64,000 bases of DNA, from contig CM040087.1 of NCBI GenBank assembly GCA_022496805.1, positions 14,148,001-14,212,000 on the forward strand, in the 5' to 3' direction. Below are positions 1 through 12,500 of the stretch, one piece after another. Within the stretch, counting starts at the first letter, position 1; every line of letters begins with the position of its first letter. Both the position numbers and the translations under genes were made by a program. This DNA is from Pohlia nutans (Eukaryota > Streptophyta > Bryopsida > Bryales > Mniaceae). Under the pieces are notes generated by a model that was given only the letters and a program-made list of their open reading frames with translations, did not search any database and had not been told where the DNA came from.

Positions 1-42
1 ACAAAAGAAGAGGTTGTGAGAATTGTTCATTCATTGACGCAC

Positions 43-250
43 CTTCAATGTAGTCCAGCAACTGGTCGCCTAACGAGAAGGAAGGCTTTTTGTCCTCATC
101 TTTGCCATTCTTTGCAGCTCGCTTCCAATTGCCTCCTCTTGTGCCCCATGAAGGCAGAGTACGAAGCTTACGGCGTGGGTGTTGTTGCAAAGCGCGCGGG
201 GAAACTGAATTGATTGTGACGAAGGAGTTGGACAGGATAAGGGCCGCCAT
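43..250 (-). CDS. First coding exon of a probable plastid-targeted protein (partial, runs off left edge)
   Basis: On the minus strand an ATG at 250-248 opens a frame beginning MAALILSNSFVTINS. It is rich in Ser, Arg and Lys and poor in acidic residues for about 50 residues, as expected of a chloroplast transit peptide. It continues to SLGDQLLDYIEG and meets a good donor (GAAG/GTGCGT) at 43/42. The rest of the gene lies beyond the window. The ATG was chosen because it starts the transit-like segment; a longer overlapping frame from further upstream is lower in quality. I do not recognise the mature protein, so no function is given. The exon-donor junction is repeated at about 16817-16835 in the RDR 5' flank. 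Confidence 0.6.
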
Positions 251-1417
251 GGCTGCACCACCACTGCAACCAGGAACTCACTCTCCAAGCGGAAGAGATG
301 ACTGCTTTCACACTGGCCCGGCCGGGCTGCGGAATGTCTGGTAGTTCCATCCCAGCCGGCCCGACCCGTTCTCGCTCGTTCCTGTACTTTTTTTTTCGTG
401 CAAACAGAAAAAAGATCACTCATGTGCTTCTTTTCTAAGGTAGGAGGCTCTAAACCCGCCCCCATAAGGGCTGTGGCATTATGAGGACACAGGTAGAACT
501 GAGCATGATCTTTCACTGGAAGAGAAATCTAAGCAAAGATCAACATATTTTGAATCAAAAAATTTGGATGTACCTAAAATTAGTTATGAATTTCTGAATG
601 ACATGGGTTCTAAATGAATTTCTGAATGACGTGCATCCCCCACCCTTGCACGCCCTTCACGTATCAAAAGTGCGCATCAAATAGTGAATGGACCAATCAC
701 AAGTAGAATGAGAGGAATAATCATCGAATAGTCAACTCAATAGTGATTTCAAGGCCCAATTTCTAACACGCTAGAATCCAGAGTCAAGAAGCATTTTGAA
801 AGGCCCCTTGAAACTTTTCATCCACTTCTTGAGGTCAGAGACCCTCTGAGGCCATGGGTGGCCATGCTCTTACTGCCATAAGCCTAGTACAAACAAGCGG
901 CTAGTCGCGTAGTCTCTGCCTTCGTATTTATCCTACATTTACTTTTACGCGTTGTTTGTACTGTTCAGCCATGTAACTCCTTAAAAACGAAGCTTTTCCG
1001 TAGTCTCCCCCCTGGTGGGGCAGAGACAATAAACTTTTTGGAAAATAAACAAATCTATCGGGTACCTCTTTTCTATAAAACCACTTGAAGTTGGTGTCTT
1101 GTACCTAAAAGATTGCATCAACTATTTATATTTCAAGAGCTTCTGTTTCGGCAGGTGTTTTGGTTATATGTGCCACTTGTAATTACTGGATTTTCAATCA
1201 CCCATCTAAAATCCAGTCCTGACACCCACAATTGTCAAGATTTAGCGATTACAGAGTCAGATACTAAGAGTTGTTTCAGAAGAATGGAACACCACATTGT
1301 GATTCAAAAGCCAATGCTGTACTGGAGAACTTCACCATATAAATCACACAATCAGCTGTAAAACAAGACTGTCACTGCCAATTTATTGTATATATTTTTT
1401 AATAGACACAATACTAA
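251..1417. other. Intergenic region
   Basis: This lies between the start of the left-edge gene and the 3' end of the spermidine-synthase-like gene. Apart from the dispersed repeat at 889-1034 I see no coding potential. The short open frames here have no recognisable content. Confidence 0.6.
889..1034. repeat. Dispersed repeat, copy 1 (pairs with 18018-18162)
   Basis: About 145 bp are shared in the same orientation with 18018-18162. Both copies begin AAACAAGCGG, contain GTAGTCTCTGCC and AAAAACGAAG, and end in GGGCAGAGACAA. GTCTCTGCC near the start is complementary to GGCAGAGAC near the end, so the unit has short inverted termini. Class unknown; a SINE or MITE is possible. Confidence 0.6.
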
Positions 1418-4400
1418 TCAGCAGACAGGTGTCCAACCATACACGCCCTCCCTCAACATGTGGGGAAGGGCTTGCTCCCAAGCTTGCAAGTCAGGGGGAG
1501 GACCAGAGAGAGCTACCGAATTGTTTCCTTTGCCGGGAAGTTTGAACTGGAAGAGCTCGTCAGGGAAGACCTGGAGCATCGCTTGCAGTGTTTCCTCCAT
1601 TGTTGTTTCACCATCCTTGGCGTCACTCTTGTTCTCTGCTTCCACGCATGAGCCTCCACAATTCACCATGATGCGGCCTATATCATGTCAACCACAAGTT
1701 CAGCCCATCTGTTACATCTCTCCGTAATATTGAAGTTATCCTTAAAGTCAAGTGGTGTTTGAGTAAGATACCATGTGTTTTGATTTAATGTACTCTTATT
1801 TGTTCACTATAAACAGTTATGAAGTTTGAAAGAGCTTGGTGGTCTCTCACTATTAGATGTGTAAGAGCTTGGTGGTCTTCAAACTCATGGTAAACTAGTT
1901 TAGCCGTCTTATTTGATGGCTAAACTAGTTGTGCATGAGTTTGAAGACCACCAAACTCTTACACACCTAATAATGAGAGGCCACTAAGCTCTTCTACATC
2001 TTTGAACTATTTAGAGTGAACAAATAAGAGTATAATCAAGCAAAACACATGGTATCTTGTTTAAACACAACTTCTCTTTTAGGATAACTCTATTCAGTAA
2101 CCATCATTGGGACTGCCTTTTGGCTCCATCCACTATGAAGGAGTTTCATCTAAGTTACAAATAAGTGGGAAACCTACATGTGCAAGTAATATATACTTGC
2201 AGCTTGTTGGCAGCCTCCCTCAAGTAACATATACTTACAGTTACCTACATGTGCAAGTAATATATACTTGCAATTGCTGGTCAAATATGGTAGCTACAGA
2301 TTGCATTGTGGATGATGATGGAGGACATTCTTGACATTATAGGGCAGGCCCAGTGAATGTTATGTCAAAACTGAGTGTTCAGCAATTCAGTGACCACTAC
2401 ATTCAAAAGGTTTTTGCTCTCTCCGTCCCGTATTGCATACTCGACATAATAAATGACATAGCAAAACACGCTTGAAAATATTATCATGATGAAATGGTGT
2501 CTAGCTTTGTGAAGGTGAGGGTTCTAAAATTCACCAGACTTCATCACAAGTCACATACTCCCTCTGTCCGGATATAATTGTCCTAATTTTTGGCATTTTT
2601 TTCCTATGTTTTATACTTCAAACGTGAGCCCTGTCTATTTCAAATGAGGCGGACAATGAGAGTGACAAAAACTACATACTACTATTAAAGATACACCATT
2701 TTTCAAATACTGAGATGGCTATTAATGGCAAAAACTAGGACAATTATTTCCGGACAGAGGGAGTACTATTGACCGACAGGTGCTCGCTCTTATGGATCAC
2801 TATCAACATAGCCTGGGATGTTTGTAACTTGCCTCCTGGTTTCAGGTGTTGTCGTAGGCGCTGCCACGTTTGAGGCTGCTGAAGTGCAGGAATCACGGCG
2901 CCATTCGAAAACATGTCAACAATGAGTCCTGCAAAGCCTTCTTCTGTTGGCGCTTCACAACCAAGGGCATCACCCACATGCACTACTAACCTCCCCATGT
3001 CGTCATTCAAATCATTTGAAATACCTGCATGCCAGTCACAAAGTCGTTAACTTACAAACAGACAACAGCTTGATAACCAAAAGAAGCTGTGACTAAAACC
3101 ACATCCCATCTCCTATTCTACTAACAGCAATTCATCTCTTCTAATCATCCCTTGGTTGGCCTTCAATTAGCAAGGTGAGTGTAAGCTAAATATCAATGGT
3201 CACTCATCTTTAACCCTTAAACGACAATGCTAGCCCCACGGGCTTGGTTTTAGTTTGGGAGAATCTTGCTCATAACTTCTACACCATTGCACCAAATGGG
3301 GTTTTTAAAATTCCAAACCGAGCACCTTAGAGAGATCTATACTTCTTTAGAATAAAGCTAAAGTAAATTAAACACAAAATCATGCTTAAAATGGAATGTA
3401 AAATGAGATTTTGGGTGTGGTATCAGGAAAGGAATTGTCGTTTAAGGGTTAACTGGAAATGGGAGCGTCGACTATCTCCCTTCAATAGTGGTCTACAGCC
3501 TCCCACTTTGAATGATTGCATACAAAATTGATCTCAAGAGAGTTCGGCTCTTGTATCTCCCAATGCAAGCACATTCCGATGTATTGGTTTGAATGGTTCA
3601 TAGAATCCTCAACCTCAACCCCTAAACGTCTGAACGTGCTGTGACGACTAGTAGAATATGGTGTATTTTGGTTGTATTTGGAATGTATTTGTATCATAGA
3701 ATCCACACCCACAACGAGTTTGAGTTCAAAAGAGAAGTGAAATTTAGATCAATGCGGTTCTAGTGAGCTATTAAGATCCCAATTTAGAGTTTTTTGTTGG
3801 TAGTAAATCTCAATTATACGACACATATATACTATCCCCATGGGACGTTTAAGGGTTAATCCCTAAGCGTCTAAAACGCCCAATATGGGCATCTGCATCA
3901 TTGAGCTTCGCAACGGTGGCATTATTTTCTCATTTTACCTCGGTTTTCTGATTGCAATACATCATTATAAAGCTCTTGTTCTTTACTGCAAGATCAACAG
4001 TGTCGATCGTGTCAAACTGAAGTCGTTTTCACACAAACAGATGATTTACAGCAGGGGGTTAACCAATTTTCTTACACAGTGGACGCTTAATTAGGGGTTA
4101 ATCAAGCTTTAGGAGTTACCTGGAGTTGCTATGGCGGTGGTGTCTCCCTCCAATGATTCAAACGCGGAGACTCGCCTGTGAGGGCGCTGGCCTCGTTCCA
4201 GCTCTGCCAAGTCGAAGAACTGGCGAGCGACCATGACGACAGAAGGGTCGAGTTCCCAGCCATGCAACGTTCTGCAGGGCCAGAAATGGAGGAGGATGCG
4301 CGCAGCAGTGCCGGCTCCCAGCCCCAGGATGCCCACCGGGCCATCCGGAAGAAGAGGCGGCAGCATCGCAAACACGTCGTAGTACGAGTCGGTGATCACT

Positions 4401-5263
4401 TTGTAAGCATGGTACACGCTTTGGATGTTGCCCGGCCGGTCCAGCAGAAGCAGCCGACTGCCCGCCAGCGCATGGTCCGCCCTTCTTGCCACCTCCAACA
4501 CCTGCACAAAGTTGTACCTGGACTCACATCAAGCCATACATACATTCTTTATTCGACCTCCACCAAACCCTAACCCTAAATGCCCGGAAGGCGTCCAATC
4601 GCAAATTCAAGTGAGGTGTGAGCGCTTCAACAAATGTGGACTGTCCGTGAGGTTTATTTCATTATGCATCATATCCAAAACAATCTGATCTTAGATTCAT
4701 TCTGTCATTTGAAACCAAGGTAAACTGAGAAAGAAGTTTAATAAGCTTCAAATTTTAATATGGAAAAACGCAACTGAAATTCTACGAAAAGAGACCTGTG
4801 AATAAATTCAAGTGAGGTATGAGCGTTTCAACAAATGTGAACTGTCCGTGAGGTTTTATAACGAGGGTTTATGCACGTTATCCAAAACAATCTGCTCTTA
4901 GACTCATTTGAAATCAAGAAATAAGGCTAGCCTTCAATTTTTGATATGGCGAAATGCAAGTGAAATGAGAGACCTAAACCCTAAACATTGATCGATGGTG
5001 TGGAAACAGACGTACAAGGATTGGAATTTGGCCAGCACGCGCACATCGTCGTCGGCAAGGTCGGTCTCCCAGGCGTTGTTATTCACGCCCGCTTGAACTG
5101 CACCCCGGGACCGAAGCAGCTTCTGGACCCGAATTGTCGCATCGCTGCTACACTTCCGTGAATGAAATGCTCTCACAGACAACGAAGTGCGTGGCGCTAC
5201 AGAGTGGGATGCTGCAACTCCGAGCTCCAAAGGCGCATGGCTAAAGAGCTGCTGCTGAAGCAT
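1418..5263 (-). CDS. Spermidine/spermine synthase-like SAM-dependent methyltransferase-fold protein, organelle-targeted
   Basis: Four exons, 5016-5263, 4120-4517, 2833-3024 and 1418-1677, join in phase to 365 codons ending in TGA. The core has the Rossmann glycine motif GILGLGAGTAAR followed by the acidic HGWELDPSV, which in this fold binds (decarboxylated) S-adenosylmethionine. VVHVGDALG, GLIVDMFSNGAVIP and GGRIMVNCGG follow. This is the plant spermidine-synthase-related family, widely annotated as SAM-dependent methyltransferase superfamily; its substrate is not known to me. The N-terminus from the ATG at 5263 (MLQQQLFSHAP...) is Ser/Arg-rich like a mitochondrial or plastid presequence. An upstream in-frame extension to about 5344 has no ATG. 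Intron 3 (1678-2832) uses a GC donor (GGAG/GCAAGT), without which the frame breaks. Introns 2 and 3 carry several MITEs. Confidence 0.85.
1735..2088. repeat. Foldback element (MITE-like long inverted repeat)
   Basis: The two halves are reverse complements for most of their length. GTTATCCTTAAAG at the left matches CTTTTAGGATAAC at the right, then AAGATACCATGTGTTTTG matches CAAAACACATGGTATCTT. The centre holds GGCTAAACTAG and its complement. The unit is 354 bp within intron 3 of the synthase-like gene and would fold into one long hairpin. A 27-base part reappears at about 45943-45969 beside the LINE. Confidence 0.8.
2181..2272. repeat. Two copies of a 21-bp perfect palindrome
   Basis: TGCAAGTA-ATATA-TACTTGCA occurs at 2181-2201 and again at 2252-2272, each preceded by ACCTACATG. 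A weaker third unit (AAGTAACATATACTTACAG) lies between them. Located in intron 3 of the synthase-like gene. Confidence 0.8.
2558..2763. mobile_element. Stowaway-type MITE
   Basis: Terminal inverted repeats start CTCCCTCTGTCCGG, with the reverse complement at the right end. TA is present on both sides (2556-2557, 2764-2765). The CTCCCTCYGTCC terminus and TA target duplication are the hallmarks of Stowaway (Tc1/mariner-derived) MITEs. No coding capacity. It sits in the GC-AG intron. Confidence 0.85.
3210..3452. mobile_element. TTAA-flanked MITE (piggyBac-like termini), copy 1
   Basis: A 19-bp perfect inverted repeat, TTAACCCTTAAACGACAAT at the left and its reverse complement at 3434-3452. The TTAA at both ends fits a TTAA target duplication, leaving CCC...GGG termini. 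243 bp, intron 2 of the synthase-like gene. Confidence 0.75.
3615..3859. mobile_element. TTAA-flanked MITE, copy 2
   Basis: The left end is TCAACCCCTAAACGTCTG (first base pair decayed) and the right end GGGACGTTTAAGGGTTAA. It is the same family as the outer element at 29310-30630, there in inverse orientation. It shares its right TTAA with the next element. Confidence 0.65.
3856..4101. mobile_element. TTAA-flanked MITE, copy 3, abutting copy 2
   Basis: Left TTAATCCCTAAGCGTC, right GGACGCTTAATTAGGGGTTAA. The junction with copy 2 reads GGGTTAATCCC, so one TTAA serves both elements. This fits insertion of one into the target duplication of the other. Confidence 0.6.
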
Positions 5264-6554
5264 TTTAGCTAATGATGAGCCCAAGAAGAAGTTGTCGTGG
5301 TGACAATCATCGTCTCTTACTTCAGGCCACAGCCATCCTTGCAACCGCCATTTTCACCATTTGTGGCGCATGACTGACGTGGATCGCAGCCATTTCGAGT
5401 GATGCATACACGGCCACCGCTGTGGAAATCCCTCGGCTACCACAACATGAATTGCCAAGCCCAACAATTTCACGTTTCTGTCTGTCTTCCGCTTGGACCT
5501 GCAGCTTCTTATCACGAAAGTGCACAATCAGTAGGGGTTGTCACACCTCCTCGGAGAATGGAGAATCGGAGAATGGGAGAATCGGAGAATGGAGAATGGG
5601 AGAATGGGAGAATGGAGAATGGGAGAATGGAGAATGGGAGAATGGAAGAATGGAGAATGGAGAATGGGAGAATGAGGAAAAAGAGGAGCCAATAAGATAG
5701 CTTCTCCATGGAGAAAGTGTGACACCTCTTCTGTGGTTTGTGAAGATTGAGAATGGAGAATAGAGGTTGTTAATTGGTTACTCATCCTCCAAGCATGGGT
5801 CATTCTTCATTCTCCATTCTTCACCCGTGGAGGAGAAGAATGGAATTCTCCAATTTTCGAGAATGGGCCCTCCGCCATTCAAGGAGAGAGTGTCACGTCT
5901 CCATTCTCTGAAGATTGAGAATGGGAAGAAAGAGGTGTGACACACCCTAGTTTTACCGGCGGAATCAAACAGGACTGGAATTTCAATCCTTGAAACTACT
6001 CCTATCTGATTGATGAGTGCTTTCCTACCAGTGGCTGCTATCCTCAAATTTCTTGCTAAAAATTGAGGTCTTGATTTGACTTGGGATATGTACGAGGCCT
6101 TGTCATTGGGGATATCACAATGACAAAAGTCACAGCCAGATGGATTGTTTACCTTACCCAAATTTTTTGTAGTAGTAAAAATGTGACACTTTCTAAGATA
6201 AAATTGAATTAATTTGTGCCAGAGTTGTTGCCAGGTTACCGCAGTTCAAAAGTGTCTGTTCATTTTGAAAACCCTCACTAACTCAAGTGAGAGCATACGT
6301 AGCCATCTAGCCAATAACATCTAAATTTCCAACCAAATATATATGATGGAACATGCATGGAATTGTGGCAATTACTCCTGTGGTTGTGAAGTCAGTAGGA
6401 GTTTCAAAGAAAGAATTGAGTTTCTATTATGATTACATGGGCAATTCTCCCTGGCTGTCTGTAGAGAAAATTTTAAAAAAAAACAGTCGCAATTTAAGTC
6501 TCCCGCCCCATGGAAGAAAATTTGGGGCGATGGTCCTCTATAATACATACTCTG
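5264..6554. other. Intergenic region between the synthase-like gene and RDR
   Basis: It contains the 5' flank of the synthase-like gene, the inverted-repeat element with a GAGAATGG minisatellite at 5539-5942, and the 3' flank of RDR. No further gene is visible. Confidence 0.6.
5539..5942. mobile_element. Inverted-repeat element carrying a GAGAATGG minisatellite
   Basis: The ends are TGTCACACCTC and its reverse complement GAGGTGTGACA. Inside, 5560-5680 is a variable tandem array of GGAGAATGG units, and related GAATGG/CCATTC blocks recur to 5925. Internal GTGACACCTC and GTGTCACGTCTCC motifs suggest more than one nested or tandem unit. The long open frames here arise from the repeat and are not genes. 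Confidence 0.6.
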
Positions 6555-9500
6555 TCAACGCTTTAAGAAAAAACTGAGGCATTCCCTCGCCAAGCACAAA
6601 TGTCTTCCCCCTTTTTCTCTTGTTTTTCTGGCATATATTATACAAAGCTCTGAACCAGCCACTTTCCAAGCAAACTGCAACGTTTGGTGATGCAACTCTT
6701 TCTTCATTGAGTCGGTGTACACCACTGCGTAGATTGCAGAAGCCTCTTTGAGTAGCTGCTCCTCAGACTTTCCTTCTCCAAGAAATATCTGATGAGAAAA
6801 AACAGCAAAGCAAAATACTCACTCAATTAATAAGAAAGAAAACTAAATTGTTTATCAAATCATTTCAAGCACGCAGTAACAAACAACCTACTTGTCTCCA
6901 ATAACAGGCTCCTTCAACCTCAAAGGACCAAGAAGTCCAAATTAGAACTCATGTTCTTTTTTAGTACTTTTCTATGTAGACTTCTTTTTGTTCAAATTTA
7001 TTTGTTGTTTGAACAACACATGCAATGTTTTTTTACTGATTCCGGTGAATTATATTTTTCACAACAATTATATTGAATTTTTCATTTTAAAACCATGAAT
7101 CATTGGTCCTTTAGGGGTTAACTTCAAGCAAATGAATGACTGGAATGGGTGGGATACTAACCTTCTTGTAATGAGCGATTATACTCTCAGAGGCACAACT
7201 CTTAGATCCCTGCTCATCAGATTTTTGAAGTTCAATGCGCATCGCGTTCTTGTATTCAAAGAATTTGTCACTCCAGTATTGGTAATAATACAGATAACCT
7301 TCGTACTCAAATGTCTCATCGGAAACAACTGCACATGACCATGAAAACGATTCATTTTCAAAATTTTAAACTGAGAACATCATGCAACAATCCCACACAT
7401 AACATTCAGTAGCCTTTGTGACTGCTGCCTCCCTCCAACAGAATGATGTGGAATATCCCACATTATTTCATCCTCCCAATGAAATGATGTCGGATATTCC
7501 ACATCAAATCAGTAGCTATGGGGGCAGGTGGCATTAAGCAAGAGCAATCAACCATGAAGAACAGTCATCGAAAGCACTCATTCAATCACAATTCAACAGT
7601 ATTTTGTAATTGAATATTTGATTCCATCACAACTCAATAGTGTTTTGTAATTGCATATTTTGATTCCATCACAATTCAACAGTGTTTTGTAATTGAATAT
7701 TTGATTCATTCACAATTCAACAGTGTTTTTAATTGTTTATTTTGATTTCATCACAATTCAATAGTGTTTTGTAATTGTTTATTTGATTCAATAGTTCATT
7801 CAATTACAAATCACTGGTCACTCCACATATAAAGGTGGATGAAACTAAAACGCACCCTCTTGGAAGGCTACTGAATGTTATACAAATATTAAGATGCATG
7901 GAAAGAAGGTAGTTGGAAACGAACCTTCCAGTAGCTTGTCAAAATCCTCTTTCTTCACCATATCGTATACTCTTCCAAGAATGGAAGTTGAGTTATACTC
8001 CTGGTATATTTTGGCTGGAAGCTTTTTGCTGGACGAGCCATTCCACCTTTGTTTATGTGCATCGTATGTAACTTCCTCTTTATTCTTCTCCAAAAAGTGC
8101 GGATAAGTAGTACACTGGAGCTCCTTCATCCATTTAACCTAGTTCAAAAGAGAGCACATTTCAATTCCCTTAAATCCTAAAAGACCCAGAAGCCCAAACT
8201 GGACTCCCTGTTTTTTTTTTAAGGTCTTATTTGGACTTCCTCTCTTTCAAATTTATTTGTTGTTGACCAACACATGCAATGATCTTCGCTAGTTCTTGTG
8301 GTATAAAATTTGAAGTATATTTTCCACAATATGATTGTCATTGTAAAAACAGTGAATCTAGAGGTTAAACCAATCTAGAATTATAAAGAAAAATGTAATT
8401 CGGTTCACGTAACAAATTACTCACCTCCTTGCCGGCCTTGTCTGCATCTAAAGAATCGTAAAACAAATTTACAACCACTGGTATGCGACGCTTCGCACGT
8501 ATTTTCTCAATCTCATTTACATTGGAACTCATAGTGCAATCTGTCAAGGTGAGCCAAGCATTTGCAGACATGCCCTTGATTTTACTGCATTTACAAGGAC
8601 ACACTGGTGTATCAAAATGACAAGATTAATGGAATAAAAATAAAACCTTGCAGACACACCAAGTAGATCAAAACATGAAGAAAATAAAACACAGCAACTA
8701 CATTCAATGGACCGTGCCCGGGGAAGTCACTGTCAAGAATTTAAATTACTATGAGAGAGCAAATATAGGGTGTCATTTATTCATTTGAGATAAAAAGTGT
8801 AAATTTATAGAAGTAATATAGGGTGTTATAAACGAATGTGGGAATATTCCTAAAACATGTATGGAATGTACTCTAAATATACTATAAATAGTAAAATATT
8901 CCAATTATTTCATAGGCCCCCATTAAATACCCTTTGTACGCTCATATGTACCCAAAATTTATACTAAGTGACTTCCCCGAGGGACCGTGCAACATCGAGA
9001 CAACAAGAGTAAGTGATATATATATATATATGTGTATTCAAACCTGGGGTCAAACCGAGCTTGTATAAACTTGTTGAAGTGCAGCCTCTCAAACTCGTCT
9101 TCATCAGTTGGCCGGCGTAATGGTTCTTCATCTTTAACAGGAGGAGCCTCCCAAGGATCACTAGGAGTGAAACTGTCCACCAACTAATTCAAAGTCACAC
9201 ATCAGAATTTGTTTTAAAAAAAAGCTTGAAAATTATTTCAAACTTCCAAAAAAAATTCAAAAAATTCATCAATACCTCGTGATTCCACGATACCCAGTAC
9301 TGATCGCCATCAAGATCACTGCCAGCCATTTCGTCCGTGATAGAACGAGCTCCCTTGGTTGAGAACAGGATGCCATATGTGCCTGTGCCAACCACAGCCT
9401 CTATTTCCTTGTTCCATGTAGCTTCAAAAATGTGAACGTCACCTGGATGGAGCCCAGGTGGCTTATAAACAAGAACTTTTTCGCGGCAGATTCGAGTACC

Positions 9501-12500
9501 GTTGCCACTGCCAAAACACAAACAAACAATGTACTCACCCAGATTGTATTATTTCCACCTTCACACATCAAATCGAAAAAAAGTACTCCATAGTAAGAGT
9601 CCAAAACCACATATTTTTTTGGGTCAATTTAAGAGTCCACATTCATTGTGTTCCCTTCCTACATTGACTCCTACTCATTCATTGTGTTGGCTTCCTACGT
9701 TTTTCATCCCTTTCTATCAACACTAGTAGGATTTTTATCCTTTATAACTTTATAACTAGTCCTTTGTGACTTACATGGTCCTTTGTGACTCAATTCTTTA
9801 GAAAAGAAGTCGTTTTGGACCATTTAAGTCACAAAAGACCAGTTATAAAGGACCAAAATCCTACTAGTGCAAGACACGTGGTTCCAAAAGTTGCCATTGC
9901 GTTTCATCCCTTCCAACTTGGGCTCTATTTCCGTCTTAAAACTCAATTTTTTCTGCAAAGTGGAATCTTATTATGAAACGGAGGGATTAATGGAAAAAAG
10001 AAGAAAGGAACTTACAAGAGGATGGCCACCTGGTTTCTCTCCAGCAAGCCAGTGGGATCAGCACACCCTATCAAATACGTGCTGTTTGGCACATGCACTT
10101 TGCCCAAAGCATAACTTTGAAGCTTACTTTTGACCATCTCCGCCAGTATTTTTTGTAAAAAGGGCTCTTTCCCTGGCTTCAACCCCACCAGCAACATCTC
10201 ACACGCGAGCTCCCCGTGGGTGTGAGTGTCCACATTTTTAGCAACAACTGCACACAGTATGCATCACAGTTAGCACCACTCTATCTTGACTACCAATATC
10301 AGAATAACATTTCATTTCCTTTGCCAAAGCTGACTTTGGTAATTGAATAGTACTACCAAATAGTAGAATTGACACTGATAAAACCCTTCCTCAACCCATA
10401 CTACAATAAGGTCTGTCCCAATCTTTGCATACGTTTTAAGATTAAATTTTTTATTGTTGCAGTAATATAAACGTATGTGTAGATAATGTATATTACTATA
10501 AGATAATATACGCGATGAGGATAGTACATTAAATCTTCTTAACTTGTGTGAAAAGGTATATTTTTGAATAAATCGCAAAAGGGTGTCAAATTAGACACTT
10601 ACCATTTAGTGCTTCTTCAGGATTCGTGAAGTACATTCTGAGAGTCTCGAGAGCTGTTTCCACATATTGAAGAAAGACTTCGTCTTTCACACCTCCAAGT
10701 TTGAGGAGAAGAATCAAATGCTGGAACAATCTCGCATCGGTGGGCCTTCGGCTGCATGATCATCACAATCAGTAATCAGTTTCATGCTTGTAATGCTTGG
10801 TATTCCAAGTACGTTTTGTGAGCATAAAAAATTTAATGCAGACTTATTAATGTACCTCGTATTGCAAAGCTCTAAAGAGTTGAAAGTGGCCGATGGGAGC
10901 GTGTCATCACGCTCCACTTTCAACATAGAAGGTCGCACTTGAATGGTGTTGTCTGGGAGCTGCATGAATCAGGTGCACTGGACCACTGTAAGTTGAATAA
11001 TACAAAGATTACATTTAACCCCTAAAGGACCATAAGGCCCCGGGGGGGCCTCATGTATTTTTTTTAGCAATTTTGAGTAGGTTTTATGTAGACTTCTTTT
11101 TGATCAATTTCTTTTGTTTTTTGACCAAAACATGTACTCCCTCCGTCCCAAAGTTATTGTCATGTTTGAAAGTCATGTTTGAAAGTGCTTTTTAAAGTAG
11201 GTCAAAAAAATACTTCCTTGTGGCTAATTTTATTTAGGTTGCAATGAACACATGCAATGTTCTTCAATCATTCTAGTGACATAATTTGGAACCTTTTTTA
11301 ATCATGTTTCTTATAATATGATCAAAGAAATTGGCTCAAAGAAATACCAAGCGAACAAGTTGGACAATATTTTTGGGACGGAGGGAGTATTGTTTTTCAC
11401 TGATTCCGGAGATATAAAATTTGGTTCAAGCTGAATTATATTTTTAACAATATGATCATTTAAATTTGTAATTTTAAAACCATGAATCCTTGGTCCTTTA
11501 GGGGTTAAAATACTGCTCTACTGCTAAAAGAAACGAATCTTAGCAGAGTAAAAATTGAAATCTCAGAGATCACTAATGATGCAATAAAATTATCACCGAT
11601 TACTCAGCATATGAATATCTTATGGTTGTTGCAATACCTTGAGGTTCACCATATGGACTCCTTTCCAAAGGTTGCCCTGGTGGAACCCCCGAACCTGCAT
11701 CATCAAAGGATATTCCTGCATCGGACAAGAAGATGGTCAATTGAACTCTTTATCCCAGAAGGCCTCTTAAATCACAAAACTGACAATTTGGTGCCACACG
11801 ATGACAGTTTCAGAAAAATTCGGACATCTATCCAAAAAGAAGGAATATAATCAAGTGAGGATTTGTTCAGTTAGGATGGTTTTTCATTCTAATGATCAAG
11901 CTTGATCAAGAATTCCGAAAAAGGCAAAAAGGACCCCAAAACTGAGAAGGAATAAAAATACATGACGTTTAACACTACCAAGAGGTTGACGAAATTGTCT
12001 GTAGAACCTGCTTATTCTTCGGATCATCCTTCTCCGGTAGCTTGATACCTTTAATGACTACGTCTTGGATAAGTGCAGCCAAGTTCTTTGAGATATACCC
12101 ACAACCGTCAGTGTGAATCAAAGTTTTGTTGTTTAAATCCTTCATTACGTTCCCATTTTCATCCTGGCATGAGATTCAGTTCGAAAATTTATCAGTTATG
12201 AAGCAATCACTCTAACAACCCAAATGAAACATTACATTAGTCCACTTATAAACGGAAAGCAATTCCAGTTGAAAAGTACCAGGCAAGGTATGTCGTCAAT
12301 ATATTCCACATGAACTTTACCAAAGTCCAACGGGATCTGAGTTGTTTGTGATAACGCAAGCTGCAGCCTACAGATGTACATGACATTAGTTGGCGATGGA
12401 CCTTAAGCATCAAAACAACCCTAAACCCTAAACCCTAAACCTCTCGTCTCATAACTTAGTGCCAGAAAATGCAAAAAGAAAGTCGATTCAATCATACACT

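Noticed and set aside
5399..5803. Overlapping open frames at the GAGAATGG repeat
   Set aside because: They are translations of the minisatellite in several frames.
9009..9034. TA-rich run as a TATA box
   Set aside because: It is a TA microsatellite just inside RDR intron 16, not upstream of a start.
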